DNA of 64,000 nucleotides from positions 2,291,977 through 2,355,976 of the forward strand of contig NZ_AP018248.1 of assembly GCF_002368295.1 (NCBI RefSeq), given 5' to 3'. The position numbers were made by a program, and so were the translations under genes. How positions within the stretch are numbered: position 1 is the first letter of the stretch; every line of letters begins with the position of its first letter. Positions 1 through 9,798 of this stretch are shown piece by piece. The stretch comes from Tolypothrix tenuis PCC 7101 (GTDB taxonomy: Bacteria; Cyanobacteriota; Cyanobacteriia; Cyanobacteriales; Nostocaceae). A model generated the notes under the pieces. The model made no database searches, was not told the DNA's origin, and saw only the letters and a program-made list of their open reading frames with translations.

Positions 1-482
1 AATAATTTAACATACAACATAGTGATTTTTATAACAATTAATTTACATAACTTGTAATTTCTTAGTAGATGTTCTCGAGATATTTTTATTGCAAGGTATA
101 TACTTGTTACACATAGCTTTTGATTCTATGTAACTGGTGCTTTACCGATTACTTATTAGTCAAACTTTTAGGTATAAATATTAAATCTCAATAAATAATA
201 TTTATGCATTGACTAATCGTTATAAGATGTTCTTATAAATACTAGTGAATTTGTCAAACATAGTATTTATAGTGAATAAAGAACAGGAATTAGTATAGAA
301 TAATCGGGACGTTTTGGGAATCAAGACATTTGAGAGAAACTTTCTGATCGGAATATTTTGCTAATACTTTTGATCCATAGCAAGACTAGCCATACTCCAT
401 TAGTTTGGTTCGGTCACTAATTGCGTTGGTATAAATAATAGCGCCAACTCAATTTATCACTGGTTTTTCAGGAAATTGTTTT
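1..482 (+). promoter_or_regulatory. AT-rich leader upstream of the polysaccharide cluster
   Basis: No convincing coding sequence is present. The stretch is very AT-rich. A -10-like TATAAA lies at 430-435 and a Shine-Dalgarno-like AGGA at 470-473, ten bases before the ATG at 483. It most likely holds the promoter of the exopolysaccharide operon. I see no recognisable operator or riboswitch. Confidence 0.4.
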
Positions 483-2678
483 ATGCCTACTAAGCAAGAA
501 GAGCGTGAAGTCATTGATGTCCAACAGTATTGGACAGTTCTCAAAAGGCGTTGGCCAGTGACAACAGTTGTAATTGGCTCTGTGTTTGGCTTGACAGCCT
601 TAGTAACCTTCCTTCAAAAACCAGTGTACGAATCGCAAGCCAAACTGTTATTCAACAAACAAAATGGCGTTTCATCACTGACTGGTTTGTCTTCCCAAGT
701 AGGAGAACTGAGTGGGTTGACCAACCTCAGCAATCCAGTGGATACAGAAGCCGAGGTCATCCGCTCAAACCCTATCGTCCTAAAAACCATTACCAGCCTT
801 AACCTCAAAGATAAATCGGGTAAACCACTCTCAATTGAAAAATTTCTGAAATTACTGAAATTGAAAACCATTCGGGGAACGGATGTCATGCAGCTTTCCT
901 ACCGCAGCACGAATCCGCAAGAAGCTGCATCTGTCATTAATTCTCTAATGAGCTATTACTTAGAAAATAATGTTCGGACAAACCGTGCAGAGGCGAGGTC
1001 TGCAAGAGAATTTTTAAATCGGCAATTACCAGAGGTAGAGAAACGAGTTTTAAAGGCAGAAATGGCCTTGCGCCGATTTAAAGAAAAAAATAGGGTAGTT
1101 GCTCTAGATGTAGAAGCAAAAGTTGGTGTTGAAGGATTAAAAGAGCTAGCCGAGGAAATTACCAGAACTCAAGGGCAACTCACTGCTGCTAAAACTCGCT
1201 CTCTGGCTCTGCAAAATCAAATGAAATTGAATACAGATACCGCTGTTGAACTCACCACCTTAAGTCAATCTCCTGGGGTACAGCAAGTACTGACAGAATA
1301 CCAAAAAGTACAAGACGAGTTAGCTGTGGCACGAACTCGCTTGACCGAAGACAACCCAAAAATTATCAATTTGGAGAATCAAGAAGTAGCTCTTAGAAAC
1401 CAATTAGAAGGGAGAGTTGCTCAAACCATAGGCAATTCTGAGTATACGCCAGAGCAAAATTTGCAAATTGGCAACCTCAAGCAGACTTTAACTGAAAATT
1501 TAGTTAAATCAGAAGTAGAACGTTTAGCATTAACTAACCAAGTAGCAGAATTACAGCAGGTACTTATAGTCAACAAAAACCGATTGGATAGCTTACCTCG
1601 GCTGGAACAACAACAGCTACAGTTACAACGACAGTTGAAGGTAGCCCAAGTTACCTATGAACAACTGTCGAAGCAGTTACAAGAAGTTGAAGTTGTAGAA
1701 AACCAAAATGTTGGGAATGCAAGGGTCATATCTGAAGCTTTAGTTCCTGATAAGTCTGTTTCTCCAATTATTCCTCTAAACTTGGCACTAGGGGGAATTT
1801 TGGGAATTATATTGGGTGCAGGCACAGCACTGGTGTTGGAATCTATAGATAATTCCCTCAAGACTGTAGAAGAAGCCAAGCGACTTTTGGACTATCCCTT
1901 GTTGGGTGCAATTCCACTAGCTGAAAAAGCTAAAGGTAGTGAAGCTGCAAGTGAACAAGAATTGCCTGTACTCAACAATCCCTATTCACCTGTATCTTCG
2001 GCTTTTGAAATGCTCCAAACTAACTTAAGTTTTAGCATTTCTGACAAGATGCTGAAAGTAATTGCCATAAGCAGTTCAATTCCTGGTGAAGGAAAATCTT
2101 TTGTTGCTGCTAACTTAGCAGTAGCGGTAGCCCAACTGGGACGGCGAGTATTGTTAGTGGATGCAGATATGCGTCGCCCTCGCCAGCATAAAATTTGGGA
2201 GCAAAACAACCTCGTAGGACTAAGTAATATTTTAGTCGGTCAAACTGAGTTACAAACTACAACTAAAGAAGCTTTGATGACTCTGGATATTATTACGGCT
2301 GGGACAATTCCACCTAACCCAGCTGCACTTTTAAATTCTCAACGCATTGCTACATTTATTAAGCAAGCAACTCAAGAATATGACTTTGTAATTATCGACT
2401 GTCCACCTTTGACTTTAGTTGCTGATGCCCTGATGTTGAGTAAGTTGGTAGATGGAATCCTGCTGGTTATACGTCCTGGGGTTGCTAATACTGGGTCAGT
2501 TAATGCTACCAAGATGTTGTTAGAGCAGTCTGGTCATCAGGTTTTGGGCATGGTAGCTAATGGTGTTACTCCTGAAAGTAGCTACGGTGGCTATTATGCA
2601 AAGAGTTATTACGGAGCAAAGCAATCTCACAAAAATGGGAAAGTTGATGCTTCAATATCAAAAATTCGGATTTCATGA
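483..2678 (+). CDS. Wzc/CpsD-like polysaccharide co-polymerase and tyrosine autokinase
   Basis: This is an inner-membrane bacterial tyrosine kinase that controls chain length and export of surface polysaccharide. The N-terminus carries a Wzz-type domain with a first membrane segment near residues 25-45. A long coiled-coil periplasmic part follows (about 170-410), then a second membrane segment near 430-455 and a cytoplasmic BY-kinase domain. Walker A (PGEGKS) is near residue 535, Walker A' (LLVDADMRRP) near 558 and Walker B (VIIDCPP) near 638. The C-terminus has the expected autophosphorylation tyrosine cluster (SSYGGYY..SYYG, about 700-712). The length (731 aa) fits fused GumC/Wzc proteins. 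It heads a co-directional run of flippase, transferases and polymerase, so its role in a Wzx/Wzy-type pathway is well supported. The polymer itself is unknown. Confidence 0.93.
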   Translation: MPTKQEEREVIDVQQYWTVLKRRWPVTTVVIGSVFGLTALVTFLQKPVYESQAKLLFNKQNGVSSLTGLSSQVGELSGLTNLSNPVDTEAEVIRSNPIVLKTITSLNLKDKSGKPLSIEKFLKLLKLKTIRGTDVMQLSYRSTNPQEAASVINSLMSYYLENNVRTNRAEARSAREFLNRQLPEVEKRVLKAEMALRRFKEKNRVVALDVEAKVGVEGLKELAEEITRTQGQLTAAKTRSLALQNQMKLNTDTAVELTTLSQSPGVQQVLTEYQKVQDELAVARTRLTEDNPKIINLENQEVALRNQLEGRVAQTIGNSEYTPEQNLQIGNLKQTLTENLVKSEVERLALTNQVAELQQVLIVNKNRLDSLPRLEQQQLQLQRQLKVAQVTYEQLSKQLQEVEVVENQNVGNARVISEALVPDKSVSPIIPLNLALGGILGIILGAGTALVLESIDNSLKTVEEAKRLLDYPLLGAIPLAEKAKGSEAASEQELPVLNNPYSPVSSAFEMLQTNLSFSISDKMLKVIAISSSIPGEGKSFVAANLAVAVAQLGRRVLLVDADMRRPRQHKIWEQNNLVGLSNILVGQTELQTTTKEALMTLDIITAGTIPPNPAALLNSQRIATFIKQATQEYDFVIIDCPPLTLVADALMLSKLVDGILLVIRPGVANTGSVNATKMLLEQSGHQVLGMVANGVTPESSYGGYYAKSYYGAKQSHKNGKVDASISKIRIS

Positions 2679-2788
2679 GCCTTTTTGCAAGATTTTAGAT
2701 GCCTCTGTGAATTAAATTTTGGTAAGTGCGATCGCGATAGAACATTAGAGATAGAAACAGACTTTAAACCTGGAAATTATTGGTAATA

Positions 2789-4165
2789 ATGCGTATATTC
2801 AAGCAGTTATTCCAGAATTATAATAATCTTTTTATTGATCGGGGACGGACAAGAATTATTCGTGCATTACTCACGGGTAGTACAACATTAGTTGTCAAAG
2901 GAATGTCTACTCTAGCTGGATTTATTGCAATTCCACTAACAGCTAAATATTTAGAAACAGAAAGATTTGGTTTATGGTTGATATTAAGTTCATTATTAAG
3001 CTGGATCAGTATTGCTGATTTTGGTTTAGCAAATAGTTTAACAAATGCATTAGCCACAGCTGATGCTAATGAAGATAGGCAGATAGCCAAAGAATTTGTA
3101 TCAAGTGCATTTTATCTAATGCTCTTAATAGCATCAATCTTATTAATAGTCTTCTTAATACTATATCCATCAATCTCTTGGGAACGAGTATTCAATATAA
3201 ATTCAATACTGGCGAAACAAGAAGTAGGAGTATCAATTTTTGTATGTTGGATTTTGTTTATCATCCGTCTGCCACTTTCAATTCCTAGTCGCATCTATGC
3301 AGCCTATCAAGAAGGATATTGGTATCAAATATGGGGTGCCTTCAGCAGTTTTTTATCAATAATTAGTATAATAACTGCCATTTATATTCATGCTAACTTA
3401 CCCTGGTTAATAGTAGCTAGCTTCGGAACTTTACTGATAGGAGATATATTTTCTGGCATCCATTTATTTTGTTTTAAACGGAAATGGTTAGCACCTAAAT
3501 ATGAAAATTTTAACGGGCTTCAATGTAAATGGCTCTTAAAAACTGGGTTTCAGTTCTGGATTGCTCAAATTTCAGCAATTTTAATTTTTCAAACAGATCT
3601 AATTATTGTTGCTCAATTATTTGGTGCAAGTTCAGTAGCAAGTTATGGAATTACTTTAAAATTGTTCTCTCTCATTCTATATATTTCATCCTCATTTATT
3701 ATTTCTCTTTGGCCAGCCTATAGTGAAGCTTTAGCTAAAGGAGATTATGCCTGGATTAAGAATACATTTAAAATGTCTATTTATATCAGCTTCATCTGGT
3801 CTATATTTGTAGGCATATTACTAGTTATATTTTCTCCGCAACTTATCAGCTTATTAGTTAATAAAGAAGCAATTCCACATATTAGCTTGCTTTTAGCGAT
3901 GCTGTTTACAACAGTATTAAATTGTATTGCCCAATGTGTAGCAATGTTGGTTAATGGGTTAGGCGAATTAAAGTTACAAGCTATATTAGCGCCTGTTTCT
4001 GCTATTAGTAATATTCTTTTATCAGTTTTCTTAGGTAATTTACTAGGTGTTTCAGGAGTAGCTTGGTCTACGGGAATTTGTATTTTGTTATTCTCTTTAG
4101 GAGCAGTAGGTGTTGATATTATAAATAAGCTGAAATTAAGAATTAGTAATATAAGTTATTTGTAG
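2789..4165 (+). CDS. Wzx-like oligosaccharide flippase
   Basis: A polytopic membrane protein of about 458 aa with the hydrophobic pattern of the MATE/MOP exporter superfamily (PST family). It would flip undecaprenyl-linked repeat units across the plasma membrane. The N-terminus matches Wzx-like proteins: a short basic cytosolic stretch, then GSTTLVVKGMSTLAGFIAIPL. I chose the ATG at 2789 over an upstream in-frame TTG at 2780. It lies 110 bp after the autokinase gene, in the same direction. The sequence is clearly more AT-rich than the housekeeping genes later in the window, as are the following six genes, which suggests an imported or fast-evolving cluster. Confidence 0.88.
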   Translation: MRIFKQLFQNYNNLFIDRGRTRIIRALLTGSTTLVVKGMSTLAGFIAIPLTAKYLETERFGLWLILSSLLSWISIADFGLANSLTNALATADANEDRQIAKEFVSSAFYLMLLIASILLIVFLILYPSISWERVFNINSILAKQEVGVSIFVCWILFIIRLPLSIPSRIYAAYQEGYWYQIWGAFSSFLSIISIITAIYIHANLPWLIVASFGTLLIGDIFSGIHLFCFKRKWLAPKYENFNGLQCKWLLKTGFQFWIAQISAILIFQTDLIIVAQLFGASSVASYGITLKLFSLILYISSSFIISLWPAYSEALAKGDYAWIKNTFKMSIYISFIWSIFVGILLVIFSPQLISLLVNKEAIPHISLLLAMLFTTVLNCIAQCVAMLVNGLGELKLQAILAPVSAISNILLSVFLGNLLGVSGVAWSTGICILLFSLGAVGVDIINKLKLRISNISYL

Positions 4166-4176
4166 GTTAAATAAAA

Positions 4177-4965
4177 ATGATTAAAAATTGCCCTATATGC
4201 TCTTCTAAAAGAGATGTTTACTTCAAAGCAACTATTATTAATAAATATGAGGTTAGCTATCTATATTGTAATAATTGCGGTTTGCTACAAACAGAGTATC
4301 CATATTGGCTAGAAGAAGCTTATAGTAGTGCTATTGCAGATGCAGATACTGGTTTAGTCGCGAGAAATATTGCAATTTCTAAAAGACTAGCTTGCATTAT
4401 CTTCTTCTTTTTTGATCCACAAGGCAGGTATTTAGATGTTGCAGGTGGCTATGGGATGCTAACAAGACTGATGAGAGATATTGGTTTTGATTTCTACTGG
4501 TCTGACTTATATTGTGAAAATATTTTAGCTAAAGGCTTTGAGGCATCTACTACCACTAATGAATTTTGTGCAATAACTGCTTTTGAGGTATTAGAGCATA
4601 TCTATAATCCTATTGAATTTATTCAAAAATCTATCAAAGATGCTGGTACATCAACAATTATTTTTTCTACAGATTTGTTTGAAGGTAATCCTCCAAAGCC
4701 AGAAAATTGGTGGTATTATGCGTTTAATACAGGACAGCATATTTCTTTCTATCAAGCGAGAACAATTCAATTTATAGCAGATAAATTATCAATGTTTTTT
4801 TATTCATATAAAACTATTCATATACTTACTTATAAACAGATAAATCACCATATACTTTTGAGAATAATGGCTGGACGTTTAGGAAATATCGGCTATGAAT
4901 ATGTAAGAAAAAGAATGAATTCCAAGATTTTAACAGATCATAAAAATCTGCTTAGAAACCTATAA
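4177..4965 (+). CDS. Zinc-ribbon SAM-dependent methyltransferase
   Basis: A class I methyltransferase with an N-terminal zinc-ribbon (CPICSS at residues 5-10 and CNNCGLLQ about 20 residues later). The AdoMet-binding motif I is YLDVAGGYG, and the post-motif FEVLEHIYNP is typical of the Methyltransf_11/23 families. It starts 12 bp after the flippase stop and so is probably co-transcribed. Proteins of this layout often methylate nucleotide sugars or glycan termini, and a cap on the polysaccharide is a reasonable inference. The substrate cannot be read from the sequence. Confidence 0.8.
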   Translation: MIKNCPICSSKRDVYFKATIINKYEVSYLYCNNCGLLQTEYPYWLEEAYSSAIADADTGLVARNIAISKRLACIIFFFFDPQGRYLDVAGGYGMLTRLMRDIGFDFYWSDLYCENILAKGFEASTTTNEFCAITAFEVLEHIYNPIEFIQKSIKDAGTSTIIFSTDLFEGNPPKPENWWYYAFNTGQHISFYQARTIQFIADKLSMFFYSYKTIHILTYKQINHHILLRIMAGRLGNIGYEYVRKRMNSKILTDHKNLLRNL

Positions 4966-4991
4966 AAAATACATAATAATTCAATATACGG

Positions 4992-5009
4992 GTATTTTCG
5001 AGAAAATAC
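4992..5009 (+). terminator. Weak hairpin after the methyltransferase gene
   Basis: Inverted repeat GTATTTTC / GAAAATAC with a 2-base spacer, followed by TCATTTTTC. The stem is AT-rich, so it is at best a weak terminator or a processing signal inside the operon. Confidence 0.3.
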
Positions 5010-5040
5010 TCATTTTTCATATTTTAAATAGCAGGTAGAA

Positions 5041-6147
5041 ATGATAAAATTATATTATGATTACCAAATATTTTCTTGGTCAAAATATGGCGGAATTTCC
5101 CGCTATATATATGAAATTGCAACTCGAACTGCAAAAATTAATACATTTGAAGTGCAAATTGTTGCTGGATTTTATGTAAATAAGTATTTGGAAAAATGTA
5201 GTGTGGATTTAGTCAAAGGATGGCAAATACCTCTCATACCAAAGTCATCCAAAATTATAGGTGCAATAAACGCCGAATTGTCTAAAATATGGCTTAATCA
5301 TAGTAATCCTGATATTGTTCACGAAACCTTCTACTCTAGGTCACGTATAGCACCTAAGCAATGCAAAACTGTCATAACAGTTTACGACATGATTCACGAA
5401 AAGTTTGCACATTTGATGCCAGAAAAAGATAGAAAATTTAGTCTCATCAAAGCAGAAGCAATTAGACGTGCAGATCATATTATTTGTATATCTCAAAATA
5501 CAAAGCAGGACTTAATTGAAATCTTGGAGATAGATCCTAAAATTATATCTACGATATATCTTGGTTATTCTCTTCAAAGCCATAAAAATATCGAAGAAAC
5601 TCCAAAAATATCTGACCCTTATATACTTTATGTTGGAGAGAGGAGATTAGAATACAAAAATTTTAAGAAATTACTTCAAGCATATGCTAGCCGTCGAGTG
5701 ATATTTGATAATTTTAAACTTGTATGCTGCGGAGTAAAATCCTTTTCTGATGACGAGATAGCCATGATTAAAAGCTTTGATCTTGATGATGCTCATGTCA
5801 TATATGTACCAGGAGATGACAAAATATTAGCAAATCTTTATACTAATGCATCTGCATTTATTTATCCATCTCTTTATGAAGGTTTTGGTATTCCGCCTCT
5901 AGAAGCAATGTCATTTAGTTGTCCTGTTGTGTGTAGTAACACCAGTTCAATTCCGGAGATAGTTGCAGATGCTGGTGAATATTTTAATCCTTATGAATTA
6001 GAAAGCATAGCAGATGCATTAGAAAGAGTTCTTTTTTCACAAGTAAGGACTAAAGAACTTGTTATGAAAGGTAAAGAAAGAGTAAACTATTTTTCTTGGG
6101 ATACCTGTGCAGAGCAAACACAGCTCGTATATAATTCATTACAATAA
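5041..6147 (+). CDS. Glycosyltransferase family 4
   Basis: A GT-B fold glycosyltransferase of 368 aa. The N-terminus has the acceptor-side motif SKYGGISRYIYE. The C-terminal half has YVGERR.YKNF and the donor-binding E-x7-E signature in EGFGIPPLEAM, followed by PVVCSNTSSIPE. These are hallmarks of GT4 retaining enzymes such as mannosyl- and galactosyltransferases. It lies between the methyltransferase and the polymerase genes, all on the plus strand. The sugar donor is not predictable. Confidence 0.9.
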   Translation: MIKLYYDYQIFSWSKYGGISRYIYEIATRTAKINTFEVQIVAGFYVNKYLEKCSVDLVKGWQIPLIPKSSKIIGAINAELSKIWLNHSNPDIVHETFYSRSRIAPKQCKTVITVYDMIHEKFAHLMPEKDRKFSLIKAEAIRRADHIICISQNTKQDLIEILEIDPKIISTIYLGYSLQSHKNIEETPKISDPYILYVGERRLEYKNFKKLLQAYASRRVIFDNFKLVCCGVKSFSDDEIAMIKSFDLDDAHVIYVPGDDKILANLYTNASAFIYPSLYEGFGIPPLEAMSFSCPVVCSNTSSIPEIVADAGEYFNPYELESIADALERVLFSQVRTKELVMKGKERVNYFSWDTCAEQTQLVYNSLQ

Positions 6148-6209
6148 ATGTTATTCTAAAAGCAGAAAAGTAGAAAAATTTTATTATTTTTCAAGCATAT
6201 ACATTTCTG

Positions 6210-7433
6210 TTGTTAGCTATATTATGTAGATATTGTATGTGGCGCAAAATTGTCAGTCCTGAAGTACTTTTTCTACTAGGTACACTTCAAGCTCTTTCTC
6301 CTTATATTCTTTGGATTATTCAAGGGCCAAATGAGAGTTATAACTATGAAATAACTTATTTGCCTTTATTTTTATGGACTGTCGGATATTTTTTCTTTTG
6401 GCTAGGAACTAGATTTTTTAAATCTAACCTGGATAATATATCTACTGCGATAATAAAAATTAGTTTTAGTGGTTTAAAAAGAATAATATTCATTATTTCA
6501 GTTTTAATAATTATTCAAATTATAAATATTGTTCGAGCTTATGGTTTTTTACCAATTCTAGAATTTTTCTCAGGAAATATAAATATAAATGATGTGAACA
6601 ACAATGCTGTTGAAACTGGCTTTGGTCAGTTAGGTCTTTTTGCCACGTCTTTATTTTTTTTAAATGGATTATTATTATCTTTATTAATCAAAGCGATAGA
6701 ATCTAATAAAAAACTCTCTTTCTTTTTCGTAGTTAATTTACTAATAGCTATTTTTGGAACTTTGATAACTGGAAAGCGCCAGGGATTGTTTATTTTAGTA
6801 TTTTTTATATTTTCTGGACTCTCGATCCGTTTTAATAGCCCATTAAAAAGCTTTATAAATATATTTGGACTCCAGATCAGTAAGCAGGTAAGAATCCTAC
6901 TTTACTTGGTTGTTCCAGCAATCTTAATTTACTTTATGGGTTTGATGGCTTCTTTAAGAATTGGTTCCGGTTATCAAATATCTGGTACTGATGAAACTAT
7001 AAATTATCTCCAATGGCCTCTAATTAATTTCGAGGCGCAGTGCGAACAAGCTGGTTTAGGTCCATATAAGTTTAACCCTATATACACTTTCGTTAATTTG
7101 CTACCCTATAGACTTTATGAAGACTACGTAATGAATAATGATTTACCTAATCTTCCTGAGCCAAGTTCTCCTGTAGGGTTCTATGGAAATTTACATTGGG
7201 GATTAGGAATTCTGGGAATTATTGTATTTTCTTTTATTTTTGGAATAATATCTAAATATTTTTATAGCAAATCATTTTTTAGTTTGCCACATTTGTTAAT
7301 TTATTGCCAAATTACATGGACTTTAATTGCTGCTCATACCTATAATCATTTTCTTTTTCTTGTTTTTTTACCATTACCTGCATTATGTTTCTTAATTTTT
7401 GGCTTTTTCTGCAATACTATATATAACAAATAA
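6210..7433 (+). CDS. Wzy-like oligosaccharide repeat-unit polymerase
   Basis: A polytopic membrane protein of about 400 aa with roughly ten hydrophobic segments. A large loop around residues 245-320 carries an aromatic/proline-rich stretch (YKFNPIYTF, LPYRLYEDY, SPVGFYGNLHWG), the pattern of O-antigen polymerases and EpsG-like proteins. These families are poorly conserved in sequence, so the call rests on topology and context (flippase, autokinase and transferases adjacent). The start is uncertain: TTG at 6210 is given, and ATG at 6237 is an alternative that would shorten the first membrane segment. Confidence 0.72.
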   Translation: MLAILCRYCMWRKIVSPEVLFLLGTLQALSPYILWIIQGPNESYNYEITYLPLFLWTVGYFFFWLGTRFFKSNLDNISTAIIKISFSGLKRIIFIISVLIIIQIINIVRAYGFLPILEFFSGNININDVNNNAVETGFGQLGLFATSLFFLNGLLLSLLIKAIESNKKLSFFFVVNLLIAIFGTLITGKRQGLFILVFFIFSGLSIRFNSPLKSFINIFGLQISKQVRILLYLVVPAILIYFMGLMASLRIGSGYQISGTDETINYLQWPLINFEAQCEQAGLGPYKFNPIYTFVNLLPYRLYEDYVMNNDLPNLPEPSSPVGFYGNLHWGLGILGIIVFSFIFGIISKYFYSKSFFSLPHLLIYCQITWTLIAAHTYNHFLFLVFLPLPALCFLIFGFFCNTIYNK

Positions 7434-7537
7434 AACAACCGCAGTAGAGCCAGGACAATTTATAATCTTTTATTGGCAATAATCATCTTTAATTATTGTT
7501 AAAAAATTGAAATATCAAAATTTATTACCCTGCAATA

Positions 7538-8734
7538 ATGATGAAGGTATTATGTGTTTTTGGAAAGTATCAGTATGGGAATCCTGCCCGTGGAATTAAC
7601 ACTGAATACGCAGCATTTGTACCAGCTTTAAGAAAATTAGGACATGAGGTGATCCACTTTGAATCATGGGATATGTCAGCCTACGCCAGTTACGCTGAAA
7701 TGAACCAATCACTACTAGAAACAGTGAGTAAAGTACAACCTGATGTCATGTTAACAGTTCAAATGCATTATGAAATTTGGTTGGAAACATTAAAAATTAT
7801 TCAAGCACGTGGAGATGTTGCAACTATTTGTTGGACTACTGATGATTCTTGGAAATACAGGCAAGTATCGCGATTTATAGGCAGTGCATATCATGCAATG
7901 ACTACAACATATCCTGAGATTATCAATAAATATCATCAGGATAATATTCAAAATGTTTTATTATCTCAGTGGGCAGCTAGTTCAGAGACATTTAATGAGC
8001 CTTTGTCTTGCAAATCTTGCCAATATCCAGTCTCTTTTGTAGGAAGAGCATTTGGTAATCGAAATTACCGCATATCTCAATTACAAAAATCTGGAATTGA
8101 AGTGGCAAGTTTTGGTTATGGCTGGCCTTCTGGATCAATACCAGCAGAAGAAATACCAAGGATTATGAGAGAGTCCGTAATCAGCCTTAATTTTGCTAAC
8201 TCTATAGGTCAAAACCAAATTAAAGCAAGAACTTTTGAAGTCCCTGGTGCTGGTGGTTTTTTATTAACCGAATATACACCAGGATTAGAAAGGTATTATA
8301 CACTAGGTAAAGAAATTGAAATCTTTTATGATATCCCCGAATTAGTTGAAAAAATAAATTACTATTTGGCACATCCAGAAGAACGGGACGCGATCGCGTG
8401 GGCTGGATTTGAAAGAACTAAGCGGGAACATAATTATGAAATTCGTATGCAAGAAGTTTTAGACTTTGCTATAAAGTCTAAGGAAAATTGGCTAAAAACC
8501 AATCGCATAGAATTATCAAAACTATCACTTCATGATGCATGTGAATCCCACAAAATTAGCTGGAATTTAAAATTTTTAAGTGTAATTTTATTGTGGTTTA
8601 GTAGATTAATTTTCGGACACCAAAAAGGTAGCAAAGCAGCAAGAAGAATTATATTTGAAATCAGCTGGAGACTGTTTAAAAAAACTACTTTTACAGCTAG
8701 CGGTTGGCCTGGTAGAATGTTTCCCAAATATTGA
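7538..8734 (+). CDS. CgeB-like glycosyltransferase
   Basis: A 398-aa protein resembling the CgeB/YkvP glycosyltransferase-like family. It has a Rossmann-type start (MKVLCVFGKYQYG), a central VSFVGRAFGNR segment and the C-terminal GAGGFLLTEYTPGLERYY..GKEIEIFYD..ELVEKINYYL block that is diagnostic for the family. About 90 residues follow the canonical end and include a hydrophobic stretch (LKFLSVILLWFSRLIFG), which may anchor it to the membrane. It belongs to the same plus-strand cluster. Its donor and acceptor are unknown. Confidence 0.8.
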   Translation: MMKVLCVFGKYQYGNPARGINTEYAAFVPALRKLGHEVIHFESWDMSAYASYAEMNQSLLETVSKVQPDVMLTVQMHYEIWLETLKIIQARGDVATICWTTDDSWKYRQVSRFIGSAYHAMTTTYPEIINKYHQDNIQNVLLSQWAASSETFNEPLSCKSCQYPVSFVGRAFGNRNYRISQLQKSGIEVASFGYGWPSGSIPAEEIPRIMRESVISLNFANSIGQNQIKARTFEVPGAGGFLLTEYTPGLERYYTLGKEIEIFYDIPELVEKINYYLAHPEERDAIAWAGFERTKREHNYEIRMQEVLDFAIKSKENWLKTNRIELSKLSLHDACESHKISWNLKFLSVILLWFSRLIFGHQKGSKAARRIIFEISWRLFKKTTFTASGWPGRMFPKY

Positions 8735-8931
8735 TATGGGAGAGTTTGGGAAGTATAGTTGCTCGTAACCAGGGGTTGTATCTCATAGAATTTATATGTT
8801 AAGTTTTGAAATTTACATTTATTTGGCGATTTATACCATATAAATATTTAGAATTTTTTTAAAGATAAAATCCTAGTCATAATATTATAAATTTCCAGAT
8901 GTATTAAGCATGAATATAGAAAAATAAGATT

Positions 8932-9765
8932 ATGAAAACATCTGTTAGTGTTGTTATCCCATGTTACTTTTGCGCTCACACCATTGATAGAGCCGTTAAT
9001 TCTATAGCTCAACAAACTCTTAGACCATCAGAGGTCATACTTGTCAATGATGGAAGTGAAGATGATACTTGGAAAATTATACAAAAATTACAAGCTGAAT
9101 ATGAAGAAAATTGGATAAAAATTGTAGATTTAAAGTTAAACTATGGTCCTTCTAAAGCTCGTAATATTGGTTGGGATTTAGCTACTCAAGATTATATTGC
9201 TTTTCTGGATGCTGATAATGCTTGGCATCCAGAAAAAATAGCATTTCAGTATTTATGGATGTGTAATAATCCTCATGTATTAGTTTCTGGACACGCACCA
9301 CCTGGATCTATTGCAAATTCAAATAAATATAATCTAGAGCCTATACTCTTAAATCAAGACCTTAAAGCCAGAGTAGTGACAAAAAAACAAATATTAAAGT
9401 CTAATCCTTTTGAAACTTCATCAATAATGATTAAGAGAAATATTCATTATCGATTTGATAATAGGAAAAGATACTGCGAAGATTATTTTTTATGGATGCA
9501 AATTTGTCTAGATCAGCAAATTATTTATTTATTGGATAAACAATTAACTTATGTTTATAAACAACCTAAAAGTTTGAGTAGTAATATTTGGAAAATGAGA
9601 TTAGGAGATATTAATAACTTTTGGAAACTTTGGAGAAATAATAGAATCAACTGGGCAGAAATGATTTACTTGATAAGTAAATCATTAATCAAATTTATGA
9701 TTTTATTAATTTCACCCAAACTTCACTCTTATATGAAATATATTTTATATTCTCACCAGAATTAA
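8932..9765 (+). CDS. Glycosyltransferase family 2
   Basis: GT-A fold inverting transferase. The N-terminus SVSVVIPCYF..IDRAVNSIAQQ, the nucleotide-binding VNDGSEDDT and the metal-binding FLDADN give the classic GT2 pattern. RYCEDYFLWMQ is the expected ED catalytic-base region. Its 277 aa is normal for a single-domain GT2. It is preceded by about 200 bp of AT-rich spacer without another gene. It probably adds one sugar of the exopolysaccharide repeat. Confidence 0.88.
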   Translation: MKTSVSVVIPCYFCAHTIDRAVNSIAQQTLRPSEVILVNDGSEDDTWKIIQKLQAEYEENWIKIVDLKLNYGPSKARNIGWDLATQDYIAFLDADNAWHPEKIAFQYLWMCNNPHVLVSGHAPPGSIANSNKYNLEPILLNQDLKARVVTKKQILKSNPFETSSIMIKRNIHYRFDNRKRYCEDYFLWMQICLDQQIIYLLDKQLTYVYKQPKSLSSNIWKMRLGDINNFWKLWRNNRINWAEMIYLISKSLIKFMILLISPKLHSYMKYILYSHQN

Positions 9766-9798
9766 TATAAAATCAACTATAGCAAATAGAGTTAATCA